Assembly: GCA_023101885.1 (NCBI GenBank)
Contig: JALPQD010000142.1
Coordinates: forward strand, 4,238,121-4,302,120
Source of the DNA: Typhlomys cinereus
Taxonomy: Eukaryota > Chordata > Mammalia > Rodentia > Platacanthomyidae
DNA: 64,000 bases
Direction: 5' to 3'
The translations under genes and the position numbers were made by a program. Numbering within the stretch: position 1 is the first letter of the stretch; each line of letters starts with the position of its first letter. The notes beneath the pieces were generated by a model, which saw nothing but the letters and a program-made list of their open reading frames with translations, was not told where the DNA came from and did not search any database. Below are positions 32,501 through 42,625 of this stretch, one piece after another.

Positions 32501-34217
32501 TGCCTCGTCCTTATCCAACTAATCTGGTAGAATGTGTCTCAGTTTGGAAAAGGTGGATTCAAAGTAACATGTTTTGGGTAAGGACATGGCTTTATTTAAG
32601 AGAAATAAGGAAAAATATGGGAATTGTCAGGCCTTGGTGTTTCTTCCCAGTTCAGGCCTAAAGCCTGTCCCCTGAGGAAGGTCACAGTAAAGCCCATGAA
32701 CAGGGGCTGGACACTCTCTCCTAGACAATTCAGGTTTTGCCTCAGGCAGGAAGAACTCTGGGAATTAGGAGTGCCCCTTACCTAGGTTTTGTTTTCTTGG
32801 GATAATTCAAGTTTTGCCTCTGGCAGGAAGAATTCTTCTGGGAATTAGAGTGCCCTTTCTTAGGATTTTTTGGAACTAGCTTCCTGCTCCCTGACCTAGA
32901 GAAGAAGCCTGCTTTTTAAGTTTTAGTCAAATACTAAATAGAAATTTCATATCTAGTCATTTACAATAAGTAGACTTGTTAGCCAGAATGTGTGTACTGA
33001 TTTTAAGGAAATTAGAGAATAACTTCTAGAGTATTAAAACATAGGTTGGGTAAAATTCCCACCTATGTACTAACTCAGAAATTCCAGAAGTATAAGACTA
33101 TGCTATCAGTCCACTAGAACCTTAAAAGAAACTGTGATACCCTCTTACCCTGGCTGAAGGCCAAGGAAGAGACCATCATGCTAGAAAGTCTAGATGCCAA
33201 GACTGCCCCTGGAGATGGTATTTGCAATCCAAACTGGGAGAATCCATGTCAGAAGCAAAGGGGGCCGTGTCTTTCCTACCCCAAACAGCACTCTTATGAG
33301 AAATCACAGAGATGGACCATTCAAGTGCACTCCCACCAATGATCACCTCCACCCCAAAAGAGACATCCTTGGCATATGGGGCCTGACTGGACCCCAGGTT
33401 TGGAGTATGCATGGTTCACAGATGGGTCATCTAACTGATGGCAATACGCTTCTGGAATTCCTCAAAGGAAGACATAAGCAACCTTACTATTAAAGGAATA
33501 GAAGGATGCTATTATAGAAGTTATTCTTTTAATAATTATATTGCTTAACTGTTTTCTTCAGTGCATACCTCAGTGTTCCATCGACAGAACCAGCTCTAGA
33601 TTATGGGCCTTGAGTATCTAAGTCAAGGCACCCCTTAAAGATGTGGTTTAAGCTTGGATAGTAGAGACTACATGAGCTGCATACATCTTCCCAAGTTAGA
33701 ACCTGCTGCCATGCCTGGTGCCTATGTCAATCTGCCTGACTGAGAGTATCAACCTGGAGAGGACAACAGCAAAATCTCACACTGGGACTTATGGGGTGTT
33801 GGGGACTCCTATAGATAATTTTAATGTATGTTCCTTGCTAAAATCAAAAGGAGATCATTCTGCCTCTGTGTATTTTAAAAAAGCAGTTAAAATGTGGGCT
33901 CAGCCCCATAGCTATCTGGTGAAGCATTATAGATTAGATAAGTTTGGAAATACTGAGAGAATGTTTCTGTTAAGTGCCTTTGTCCTGAAGCAATGGGTTA
34001 GGTTCTTGAAAAAAGGGTCCACCCTAAAGGTGATTTTGCTGATTATCTATTGTGTATGCAACATTCTTTACCCCAAAATTTTCTGTATAAAAGTTGTCAT
34101 GAAAGTTTCAATAAACGGGTTCAGGATACACTTGGACGAGAGGGAGCTGTGTGTGTTCTGTTCTCCGCCCGGTCCTGGGATGCCCTGGTTTGGAGGCCGG
34201 GACTCTGGTCTGCTGCA
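32501..34217 (+). mobile_element. LTR retroelement insertion (class II-like), 1,717 bp
   Basis: The insert has TG...CA ends (TGCCTCGTCC...CTGCTGCA) and a 6-bp GACATC duplication, typical of class II (ERVK) integration. Its 3' end is LTR-like: TATAAAA at 34086-34092, AATAAA at 34110-34115, then a GC-richer U5-like end. Inside, a frame at 33406 reads YAWFTDGSSN, the retroviral RNase H motif, so pol-derived sequence is present. An imperfect 75-80 bp tandem repeat lies at about 32727-32880. The 5' end does not repeat the 3' end, so I do not see two matching LTRs. It may be a non-autonomous or internally rearranged ERV. Confidence 0.75.
33385..33435 (+). pseudogene. Retroviral RNase H scrap
   Basis: A short frame ending in YAWFTDGSSN then a stop (TGA at 33436) carries the D-G-S motif of retroviral RNase H, which degrades RNA in RNA:DNA hybrids. 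Nothing else of pol is readable nearby. It shows that the enclosing LTR element has internal retroviral sequence. Confidence 0.5.
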
Positions 34218-34296
34218 GACATCCAATACCCATCAAGATAGAGCCAAGGGCATTGCAGGAGCAGCAAAACTGAAAAAAAAAATAAACAAACCATAA
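33724..34296 (+). other. 190-codon open frame in the LTR element, no recognised function
   Basis: An open frame from ATG 33724 spans the last 494 bp of the LTR element and runs 79 bp over its border into L1 3' UTR. I see no domain, and there is no signal peptide at its start. A hydrophobic stretch lies near residues 100-125. Because the frame ends in unrelated sequence it is probably chance, but it is the longest non-L1 frame in the window. Confidence 0.3.
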
Positions 34297-34832
34297 TTCA
34301 GAACATCAGAGACTCTATATCAACCACCTGGAACTGGGCCAGCCTAATCTCTCCCCATCCTGAAGCTCAGGGAAATTTGTGGAAGAGGGGGCAGTAAGAT
34401 TGTAAGAGCACAAGGATGGGAGGAGCAATAATATGCAAGATACTCCACACAAGTTAGGGCTGAAGCAAACATAATAGGACTTTGCATGACCTGTGCTATG
34501 TCCAACACATTTTGACCCCAGAAAGTGTAGCATGGACTAAAGGCATTAGGATCCTTGGAGGCTAGGGACTGACAGTCACAGTAGTGTTCCTAAGCTTAAG
34601 GGGAACACAGGAAAGGGTTCTGGGAAATGCCCCTGGGTCCTTGCACCTTATGGGAGAGGAGGACTCAGAGGTGAGTTTGGCATGCACAGCAAAGGATGCT
34701 CCGGGCATTGGGGGGAGGCACTGGGAGATGAGAAGGGAGGGGAAACGGGAGGAGAGATCAGGGGGATGGGAGGAGGTGGAGGAAGGGAGGGGACCAGTGT
34801 ACCTGTTAAGTTTGTATGAGCAGAAATAATAA

Positions 34833-34942
34833 TAAGTGCTTAAAAAAAAGAGAGACACAGAGAGCCTGAGAGATGAAAATATAAATTCACTATATTAATG
34901 CTTGTAACATTAAAGAAATAAAAGAGAATGCAAAAAAAAAAA
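34833..34942 (+). mobile_element. Probable 3'-transduced segment with poly(A) signal
   Basis: About 90 bp of non-L1 sequence follows the L1 tail. It contains ATTAAA (34909) and AATAAA (34917-34922), then a run of A at about 34932-34944, then the right target duplication. This is the structure expected when L1 transcription reads through its own signal into flanking DNA. Confidence 0.65.
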
Positions 34943-34956
34943 AAGAAATAGATCCA
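34943..34956 (+). repeat. Target-site duplication, right copy
   Basis: AAGAAATAGATCCA, partner of 23957-23970. Confidence 0.9.
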
Positions 34957-35335
34957 GGAAATTTTAGCTACATATTTCCCATTTCCCATACTTTTATATG
35001 CATATAAATAGAACTTAACTTACAAAATTTAAGGTTTTTATAGAAATTTGTAAAATAATCAAATGATGCATGAATAATTAGCATTTGTAAATAATAAATA
35101 GTTACAAGATTGCAAATAGTAACAAAAATGTCAGCATAGAAACTGGTTTACTCAGATACAGAAAAGTCTACATTGTTAGAGGTGAGAAGGTGACAAAAAC
35201 ACAAAAATCATTCTGCAAGTAATAAAATATTTTCCCATATGAAACTGTACCAAAGTAGAAAATAGTAATGCACTAGGAAACTGAAATAAAGTGATGAGTT
35301 TGGCAAATAAAGTGATGAGTTTGAAATGTAGTTTT
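34957..35335. other. AT-rich unique sequence
   Basis: No gene or family seen. A 21-bp imperfect tandem pair (AATAAAGTGATGAGTTT) lies at about 35285-35325. Confidence 0.45.
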
Positions 35336-35337
35336 GT

Positions 35338-35680
35338 GGAACTATGGGATGTCTCAGTAAACAACATGTTCATCATGCAAACATAATGACCTGAGTTTAG
35401 TCCCCAGCAAACTCCCCCCCCCAAAAAAATAAAAATTGGACATAATGGTGACGTCTAATAGTTCCAGTGGTGGAGAGTGGGAGTGATAGACAGGTGGATC
35501 CCTGAGGCTCATTAAATTTAAGGGTCAGTGTGAGAGCCTGTCTCAAGAACAAAAAAAGGTACAGGAAGAAAAAGCTGAAGAGAGATATAAAAAAGACACA
35601 GGACATCAAATTCTGGCCTCCACGTGCACATGCGCAATTATATTCAATATACATTGAGAGAGAGAGAGAGAGACAAAAGA
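35338..35680 (+). mobile_element. B3-like SINE
   Basis: The head GATGTCTCAGTAAACAACATG is followed by a GAGTTTAGTCCCCAGCAAAC-like block and a GTGAGAGCCTGTCTCAAGAA block. Next come GGCCTCCACGTGCACATGCG and a GA tail (35653-35674), the order of rodent B3 (B2-superfamily) elements. Confidence 0.65.
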
Positions 35681-36320
35681 GATTAAGTAATATAGAATAG
35701 GCAAATGATCCTGTACTGAAATAGAAAATTATATGAAATACTGCTTCTAAACAAAGTCCAGAAGGGTTTTCAGTTATAATCTCACATGCAAGGAGCTTAA
35801 AAGTCAAGACCCTACCCTACCAACAAGTACAAACTGAACAGACTGAAAAGCCAACCACCTATCTAGCATCCATGCAAATGGCAAAAACACAGGGCAATTC
35901 ACCATCCTTGAAAATGGACAGACCACATCTACATTTCATGACTTTAACTTTCAGAAGCACATTCAGGTTCCCAGTATACTCATAGAAAGATGCTGCCAGA
36001 AAATACACCTATAATCTCAGCACTGTGCTACCCAGAGGATATAGAGTTTGAGGTAAGTCTAGGCTTTATAGAGACTTTTCTTCCAAGAAGAGAAAGAGTA
36101 GAAGGAAGGGAGGGAGGAGGAAGAGGAAGAGAAAGAGGAGGACATAGAGAGGAAAAATAACTTGTACATTTCACAAGAGGGGGACAAAATATAGGACAAA
36201 CTGATTTTAAATATAGTAGAGTACACTGTTCTTCAAGAAACCTGTCCTTGAGAGGGATTATCTCCAGATTGAATATGATGGGCTGACATGAAGGCCTAAA
36301 TGACTTCAAAGAAGGAGTAA
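35681..36320. other. Unassigned, possibly old L1-related sequence
   Basis: A purine-rich patch lies at about 36087-36150. Nothing else is recognised. Confidence 0.35.
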
Positions 36321-36566
36321 CAACCAGATATTGATAGCATTAGTCTTTCATGTGGAGAAAAGAAAATCTCAACTTCAGTTCATTGAACTTTTCTTCTCTT
36401 ACCTAAAGGAGTAGAAAAATATGGCAAATACTTGTGAAACTCACAACCAGATATTGATAGCATTAGTCTTTCATGTGGAGAAAAGAAAAAACTCAACTTC
36501 AGTTCATTGAACTTTTCTTCTCTTACCTAAAGGAGTAGAAAAATATGGCAAATACTTGTGAAACTC
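36321..36566 (+). repeat. 123-bp tandem duplication (two copies)
   Basis: CAACCAGATATTGATAGC starts at 36321 and again at 36444. The two units differ by only about one substitution and one A insertion. No retroelement tail or target duplication is present, so this is a recent local tandem duplication in unique or very old repeat sequence. Confidence 0.95.
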
Positions 36567-37552
36567 ACAGTCCATAATCCAAAATCATAGTCTTCTAAGA
36601 GTTTCTCCACCACACTACATAATATCTCCTTTCTCTTCCCAGCTTACTGCATCACTGAAAGTCTATTTAGAGCATGCCTAACTATCACAAAAATATTTCA
36701 GGGCAATAAACAAGGAATGAGGAAGAAAAAAAACTAAGTGCAAATATTTGAACAATACTTATCCGGAACACCACAGGTATCAAACACAATCTGGTAACTT
36801 AAAACTATGCTTCGAATGCTGAGACCTCTGATGAACAAAATCAACAAGACATAAGAACAGGTAGCCAATGCAAACAAAGAGATGAGATTTCTAAGAAATA
36901 ATGAAAAAAATATCAGATCAGAAATTTAAAAGCACTGTATCAGGACTAAAGAATTCCTTTGAAGAGATTTTCAGTAGTTTGGACATTGCTAAGTAAGGAA
37001 TTTCTGAGCTTGAAAATATCTGAACAGGCATCTGAGAAACTGAAAAGCAACAGAATTAAACAACAAATATATATAATGAGAAATTTTTGAAAGATGACAG
37101 ACAAATACCATCTTATTTATAGAAGAACAAAAATGAAAAACTGTAACTGAATAATAAGAGAATATACATAATAGAAGAAAATAGATTACAATGCCTGAAG
37201 CCTTAGGAAGAATTTTTTAAAAATTAGAATTCTATACTCTATAAAATTAACCTACAAATATGAAGAAGAAAACAAAACTTTCTCAAAACTGTTTAGGAAA
37301 CATGTCACCAAATACAACTGTTTTCCAGGAATGTAAAAAGAATATATATGAGTAGATGAAAAATAACATATGAGAAAAATTGAATGTTATAAAGAAAGGA
37401 AGAAAAAGTAAGAAAGAATAAATGGAATAATGCAAAGATTAACTTTAATTCTGCTCTTTTTTAACTGATCCAAAAGATAATATATTTAAAAACTATGAGA
37501 AGTGTGTTGAATTATGAGTACAAATTTATATAACTAATATATTTATTTATTT

Positions 37553-37560
37553 AGATAGAT

Positions 37561-37602
<42 letters not shown>

Positions 37603-37616
37603 CAATAGATAGATAA
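37553..37616. repeat. (GATA)n microsatellite
   Basis: GATA/TAGA tetranucleotide run of about 14 units with a few interruptions. Confidence 0.95.
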
Positions 37617-39202
37617 AGTTATTGATGGCAATAATTGATTGAAGGGACAGGAGTAAAGTCTTGGCATTATCTCATGAGAAATGCACACAACCTCAGAAAT
37701 GTTATAATGTTATTTGAAAACAAATTTAGTGTAACACCATAGAAATGTTAAAGCTAGTTGATATATGCATGGCCTAATAAGAAAGGGAGAAAATTAGCTT
37801 ATATGGCTACTCAATAAAAAAAACACAGAAAGCAGATAAATTCAAGAAGACTAAAATAGCAATAAAGAACAAGAGCAACAAATAAAGAACTAAAAGTGTT
37901 TTAATTCTTACTCCAAAAATATTCATTCATATGTGCTTTGAGTGTGAGTGATAGAAAGATACCAAGAACTAAAGTTGTCAGAAATGAATTTTAAGACTTT
38001 TTTTTCAAAAAAGAAACCTATGTGCCTAAATATATAAATCAATAATCTAAGTCACAACCTTAGAAAACCAGAAAGTGAAAGAAAATTGAATCAAAAATAA
38101 GTAGAAGAAAATGAATAAGAATTATGACTGGAAGATAAAGTAATATGAATGAAAATAAAAACAAGATAACACAGGAGGAAAAATAACTGAAACAAAATTG
38201 CTTTTTTGAAAAGATCAATAAAATCAATAGGGCTGTAGCCAAGCTAACTAGAAACTACACAAAGTGAAGATAGATATTACAAAGACAAGCATCAAAAGAG
38301 ATTGTTACAGATCCAGTGTTCATTCTAGGTAATAAAGAAATACTATGACCAACTCCATTTCTTCATCCCCACATCAAAGCACAGAAGGAGACAGACAATT
38401 TGAATAAGCTTGTATCCAATTATAAAATACATTCAATGATTGCTAATCTTCCAAAAGACAAACAACTAAACCCAAGTGGTTCACTGATAAATTCTGCCAA
38501 ACATTCAAATAAAAAATTAGCCAACATTGTGTTCCAGAAGAAAATAGCAGAGGAAATAGTTCCTTATTCTATTTGATCAATGTTACCCTAATGCCAAAAC
38601 AAAACCAAAAAAAAAAAAAATAGACCTCATAAGAAAACTGTAGAACAATCTCTCTGAGGTAGATGAATGTAGAAATTGCAAACAAAGACATTGACAAATT
38701 GAACTCATTCAGGCATTTGTAAAAACCATGACCAAGCAAAATTTAGACATGAATGTGGGAAAGAGATATGCAAGGAGGAGGGTAGGACACTTGGGTTGGA
38801 AGAAGAATAGAGAGGGTGAAGCACTAGTCATCAGAATGTACTATATAAATAAATGAAATTGTGAAAAGTGCATGCTCAATATAAGTTAAAAACTCATTTA
38901 TGATCATATCAAAAACGAAGAAAACTCACTCAAAAAATTCACTGCCTATTCATGATCAAAAATTTCACTGAAATAGAAATGGCAAGGGAAGTTCCACAAA
39001 CATAATTTTTATAAAAACCCCCACAGCTGACCTCATGCTTAATGGTGAAAAACACTAAACTTTCCCATTAAAATCAGTTACAAGATAAAAATGTCCCTTT
39101 GTATTATATTGCTTTAGATCTTGCAGTAAGGTAACATAGAGAAATAAAACAAATAGTTGGGGGAAGAAGAAACAAAATTATCTTTGTTTTACAGCAACAG
39201 GT

Positions 39203-39244
39203 CCATCTACTCAGGAAATCTGACAAGAAGAAAGAAAAATGCTT
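39203..39244 (+). repeat. 42-bp direct repeat, left copy
   Basis: CCATCTACTCAGGAAATCTG and the following bases recur at 39931-39972 with one mismatch. The pair brackets two SINEs. Confidence 0.9.
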
Positions 39245-39261
39245 CTAGAACTACAAGACTA

Positions 39262-39477
39262 GAGAAATGGCTTAGGCGTTAAGACTCTGCCTTGAAAGCA
39301 GAAGAACCTAAGTTTGGGTCCCTGGTCCCACTTACAAAAGACAGGCAGAAATGGCAGTGGCCTGTATTTCCCGCCTTGTTGGACAGAATTTAGAAAACCC
39401 TAAGGTGAAGCAAAAAAGAGATAGAAGCAACCCAAGATGACTCCTTGGACCTCCACAAGGATACACAGTGCCCTCTG

Positions 39478-39526
<49 letters not shown>

Positions 39527-39550
39527 AACATAAGATAAATAAATAAATAA
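39262..39550 (+). mobile_element. tRNA-headed SINE, older subfamily, with (CA)n tail
   Basis: The head AGACTAGAGAAATGGCTTAG, the older-type body with TTGGACCTCCACAAGG, a (CA)n tail at 39480-39524 and an AATAAATAAATAAA end. Confidence 0.85.
39480..39524. repeat. (CA)n microsatellite
   Basis: Pure dinucleotide run in the SINE tail. Confidence 0.95.
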
Positions 39551-39574
39551 AACTAAAAAGTCAAACACTGGACT

Positions 39575-39928
39575 AGGGAGGCAGCATAGTTCACAAAATA
39601 TTTACTTCACAAGCATGAGAATCTGAGTGAGATTTCACCAGAACCCTCATAAAATGCCAGGGATAGTGATGCTTATAATCACAACACGGGGAAAGTGAGG
39701 GGAAGCAAATATCTGAAACGTATTGGCCAGCCATGATATCCTAACTGGTGAGACCAGGTCCGTGAGAAACTCTGTGTCAAAGAGTAAGGTCGATAACTCC
39801 TGAAGAACAACACCTGAAGTTGAACTCTGGCACACACGTATGCACACCTGCACACACACAAACATGTACTTACACATACATACAAACGTGCACACACACA
39901 TACACACAACATACACATATAGAAACAG
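39575..39928 (+). mobile_element. B3-like SINE with CA-rich tail
   Basis: GGCAGCATAGTTCACAAAAT, ATGCCAGGGATAGTGATGC, GAGAAACTCTGTGTCAAAGAG and TTGAACTCTGGCACACACG follow the B3 order. The tail is a degenerate CA/CATA tract from about 39830. Confidence 0.6.
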
Positions 39929-39930
39929 AA

Positions 39931-39972
39931 CCATCTATTCAGGAAATCTGACAAGAAGAAAGAAAAATGCTT
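39931..39972 (+). repeat. 42-bp direct repeat, right copy
   Basis: Partner of 39203-39244 (one C/T difference). Confidence 0.9.
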
Positions 39973-40042
39973 ATAGTACCAATATGCAATTGTTGTTACA
40001 GGACTGCAGTCAATAAAATGGGTGTTAAAAAGTTAATCAAGA

Positions 40043-40128
40043 CTGGAGAGATGGCTCAGGGTTAAGACTCTCCCTTGAAGGCAAATGGAACTAAGTTTGG
40101 ATCCCTAGTCCCACTTACAAAAGCCAAT
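40043..40128 (+). mobile_element. SINE head, truncated
   Basis: GACTGGAGAGATGGCTCAGGGTTAAG to CCCACTTACAAAAGCC matches only the tRNA-like head of the SINE family. The body and tail are absent. Confidence 0.75.
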
Positions 40129-40129
40129 G

Positions 40130-40190
40130 TCTCCTATATATTAGCAGTAAAACATTAATCTCTCCTATATATTAGCAGTAAAAAGATGGG
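40130..40190 (+). repeat. 31-bp tandem pair
   Basis: TCTCCTATATATTAGCAGTA at 40130 and 40161, inside the ancient L1. Confidence 0.85.
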
Positions 40191-40974
40191 GTTTATAATG
40201 ATTAACATAGTATTATTTACATTACACTTACAAAAAAATAAATGTATAAACCTGAAAAGCATGTTCAAGACCTATAAAACTCCGATAAGAAAAATCAGAG
40301 TTTCTATATTCATGTATTGTCCAAATGTAAGTACTTTTGAACTTGAACTGTTTATCAAAGTAATCTCAAAGAAAATACCAGCGAGTTTGATTTCATTCCT
40401 ATCAACAAATTCTAAAGGTTTTATGAAAAAGAAAGAGCACTAGTCAACACAATACTGAAATGGGAAGAATGAGCTCCAGGACTGATAGTAAAATACACAG
40501 ATCATTCTACAAACTTGTCATATTCAGGATAATTTGATCTTGGCAAAAAATAAAACTTGATTAATGTGATAGCCCAGGCAGCCAGAAACAGTCACATAAA
40601 TGATCAGATAATCTTTGTTGATAGAGCAAAGGCAGTATGATGAAGCCAAGATTATCATTACAAAAAACATGATGGAAAAACTAAACATTCACATGCAAGA
40701 ATAAAAAAATAGAATCTTGACATATGTGTCACATCATTTACAAAACTAGCTGAAAATGGATTATAGATGTAAATGCAAAAGGATAAATTCAAAATAGTCT
40801 TGGAAGACATCACAGAAGGACCTTCCCGTATTTAATGTATGGTGATGATCTTTTGATATCATACCAAAGTGTAATTCATAAGAAATCATTACCAAAAGAC
40901 TTCAATTCAATTAAAAATCACTTTGTGGAAAAAAGTCATGTGACAAGACAGCCTAGGCCAAGACTAGAAGACAA

Positions 40975-41315
40975 TATTTGTGGGTCAGGGAGGTGGCTTA
41001 GTGGGAAAAAACCTACAGCTCACATGTGAGGATTAGAGTTTGAATGTTCAAAACCCATGCAAAATGCAAGCAACCTAGTGACCTGTTTGTATTCCCAGAT
41101 CACAGGAGCCTGGGTAGAAGGTTCCCTAAGCATATTGGCTGCCCAGAACACCAAGTGGTTGGTCAGTGAGAGACCCTGCTTTGTAAGTAGAGTGGAGAAC
41201 AATCAAGAAAGAAATCTGTTAGCGATCTCTGACTTCTTCATGCATGTGCATATGTTGCTGTACACACAGAAACATATCTAACACACGTGAAGTACACAGA
41301 GAGAGAGAGAGAGTG
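40975..41315 (+). mobile_element. B3-like SINE with (GA)n tail
   Basis: GTCAGGGAGGTGGCTTAGTG, CACATGTGAGGATTAGAGTT, GTCAGTGAGAGACCCTGC and TGCATGTGCATATG are the B3 hallmarks. The GA run is at 41299-41314. It lies in the ancient L1. Confidence 0.65.
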
Positions 41316-42050
41316 GAAAATAATAGCAAGATATCTAGTAATCCAAAATATATTGTTATCCAAAATATATGGAAAATAATTAAAAGTCAAGAAAATAAGC
41401 ACCTCAATTAAAAAAACTGTGAAATTTCTTAATAGATACCTTGTCAAAGAAAATATATGGAAGGGTCATAGGTCACCCGGGAACTATGCATGGAGACAAT
41501 GTGAGGAATCACTTCAGTGATTAGCTTCTGAAAGACTGAAGATGTCTAGATTCATACTGAGTTGGTGATTCAAATGGTATTAGAAGACAATTTGGAGGTT
41601 TCTCACAAAGCAAAGCCATAATATATGACCAATCAATCATGTTCTTTGCTGCTTCCTACAACAAACAGAAAACTTTCTGCCTCATAAAATGCTACACAGA
41701 GATGTTTGAAGCAAATTCATTTATGGCTTCTAAATTGGGAAGCAACCAAAATGTCCTTCAGTAGGAAAATTGAAAGTTAGATTGCAGTAATTCCAGGTAG
41801 CTTAGCATTATTCAGTAGTAAACAGACAGAAGAGATGAGCTCATTGACATGAAAAAATACGAATGTATATTAACAGTATAAAAATACAATCTGGATTGTT
41901 TACTCTCCAATTATATGTCACTTGAAAGAAGACAAAATTATAAAGACAGTAAAAATCTCAGTGATTAACCACAAGTGCAGTTTAGGAGAGCAATGAGTTG
42001 TCCACACATAGAGGGTTTTTAATGAAATTAAAAATTTTCCCATTGACACT

Positions 42051-42419
42051 GCAAGGAAAGATACCCACTATTTTTCATTCATCCAAACAAAATGTTTAAC
42101 CTGAGAGTGTACCTTGACATAACCTGCAATTTGGAAATGAGTATAAGTGTGTATGTGAGTTCATCAAGTAACACATTTGCCACTGTGGTTGGGAGTATTT
42201 GTAACAGGATGATTATGCAGGTGTGGAGGCAACTCTCCCCAATATAGCCATGAATCCAATACTGTGCTAATGAATAAAGAAATATGCATTTTAAAATAAA
42301 TAATATTTCCTATTATAAATAAATATTTCTGAACATAGGAAACTTGGAACATGTTTGAGTTAGTTTTATGAAGCCAAGTTTGCAAATGAGGCATACAAAA
42401 AGGAAGAAAGCAAAAGAGA
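42051..42419. other. Unassigned AT-rich sequence
   Basis: Possible 3' part of the ancient L1; no clear match. Confidence 0.3.
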
Positions 42420-42625
42420 AAGGAAAAGAAGAAGAATGAACGGAAAAAGAAAGGAAGGATGGAAAAATGGAAGGAAGAAAGGAAGGATGGAAGGAAAAAA
42501 GGAAGAGAGACAGGGAGGGAGAGAGGGAAGGAAGGAAGGAAGAAAGGAAGAAAGGAAGGAAGGAAGGAAGGAAGGAAGGAAGGAAGGAAGGAAGGAAGGA
42601 AGGAAGGAAGGAAGGAAGGAAAGGA
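42420..42625. repeat. (GGAA)n microsatellite
   Basis: About 200 bp of GGAA repeats, purest at 42550-42620, with variant GGAT/GAAA units on the left. It gives spurious K/E/G/R open frames on the plus strand and S/F/L/P frames on the minus strand. Confidence 0.95.

Larger units (their letters stand above)
30386..34832 (+). mobile_element. 5'-truncated L1 copy C nested in the tail of B
   Basis: It starts in ORF2 at TGGTGCTGCAAAAACTGG directly after the A run of B, carries ORF2 C-terminal sequence to 32035, and then a 3' UTR (32036-32500 and 34218-34832) ending CCTGTTAAGTTTGTATGAGC plus a short A-rich tail. It is interrupted twice: by an inverted L1 5' fragment (30425-31108) and by an LTR element (32501-34217). 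Its own duplication would lie in A-runs and cannot be resolved. Confidence 0.8.
23971..34942 (+). mobile_element. Nested 11-kb L1 insertion (outer element B)
   Basis: The outer L1 is 5'-complete and bounded by a perfect 14-bp target duplication. In order it has a 5' UTR, ORF1, an inter-ORF gap, ORF2 carrying a SINE, and a 3' UTR to 30385. A second L1 (C) then sits in the A-rich end, itself hit by an inverted L1 fragment and an LTR element. A 100-bp non-L1 segment with AATAAA and poly(A) follows before the right duplication. Without the nested elements the outer L1 would be about 6.2 kb, normal for a full-length rodent L1. Both ORFs are broken. Confidence 0.85.
36650..42050 (+). mobile_element. 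Ancient sense L1, very degenerate, with later insertions
   Basis: Scattered similarity in L1 order on the plus strand: ORF1-like coiled-coil sequence at about 36830-37120 and ORF2 endonuclease/RT-like blocks at 38200-38710. An RT block with ACCTCATGCTTAATGGTGAA (the LMLNGE motif region) is at about 39030. Later ORF2 follows at 40140-40960 and 41320-41900, with AAGCAACCAAAATGTCC near 41740. SINEs at 39262, 39580, 40045 and 40975 and a GATA tract interrupt it. It has no open frames of note and is much older than the 24-kb copy. Confidence 0.6.

Noticed and set aside
33194..33493. 99-codon frame in the LTR element
   Set aside because: It is out of frame with the readable RNase H motif and shows no domain.
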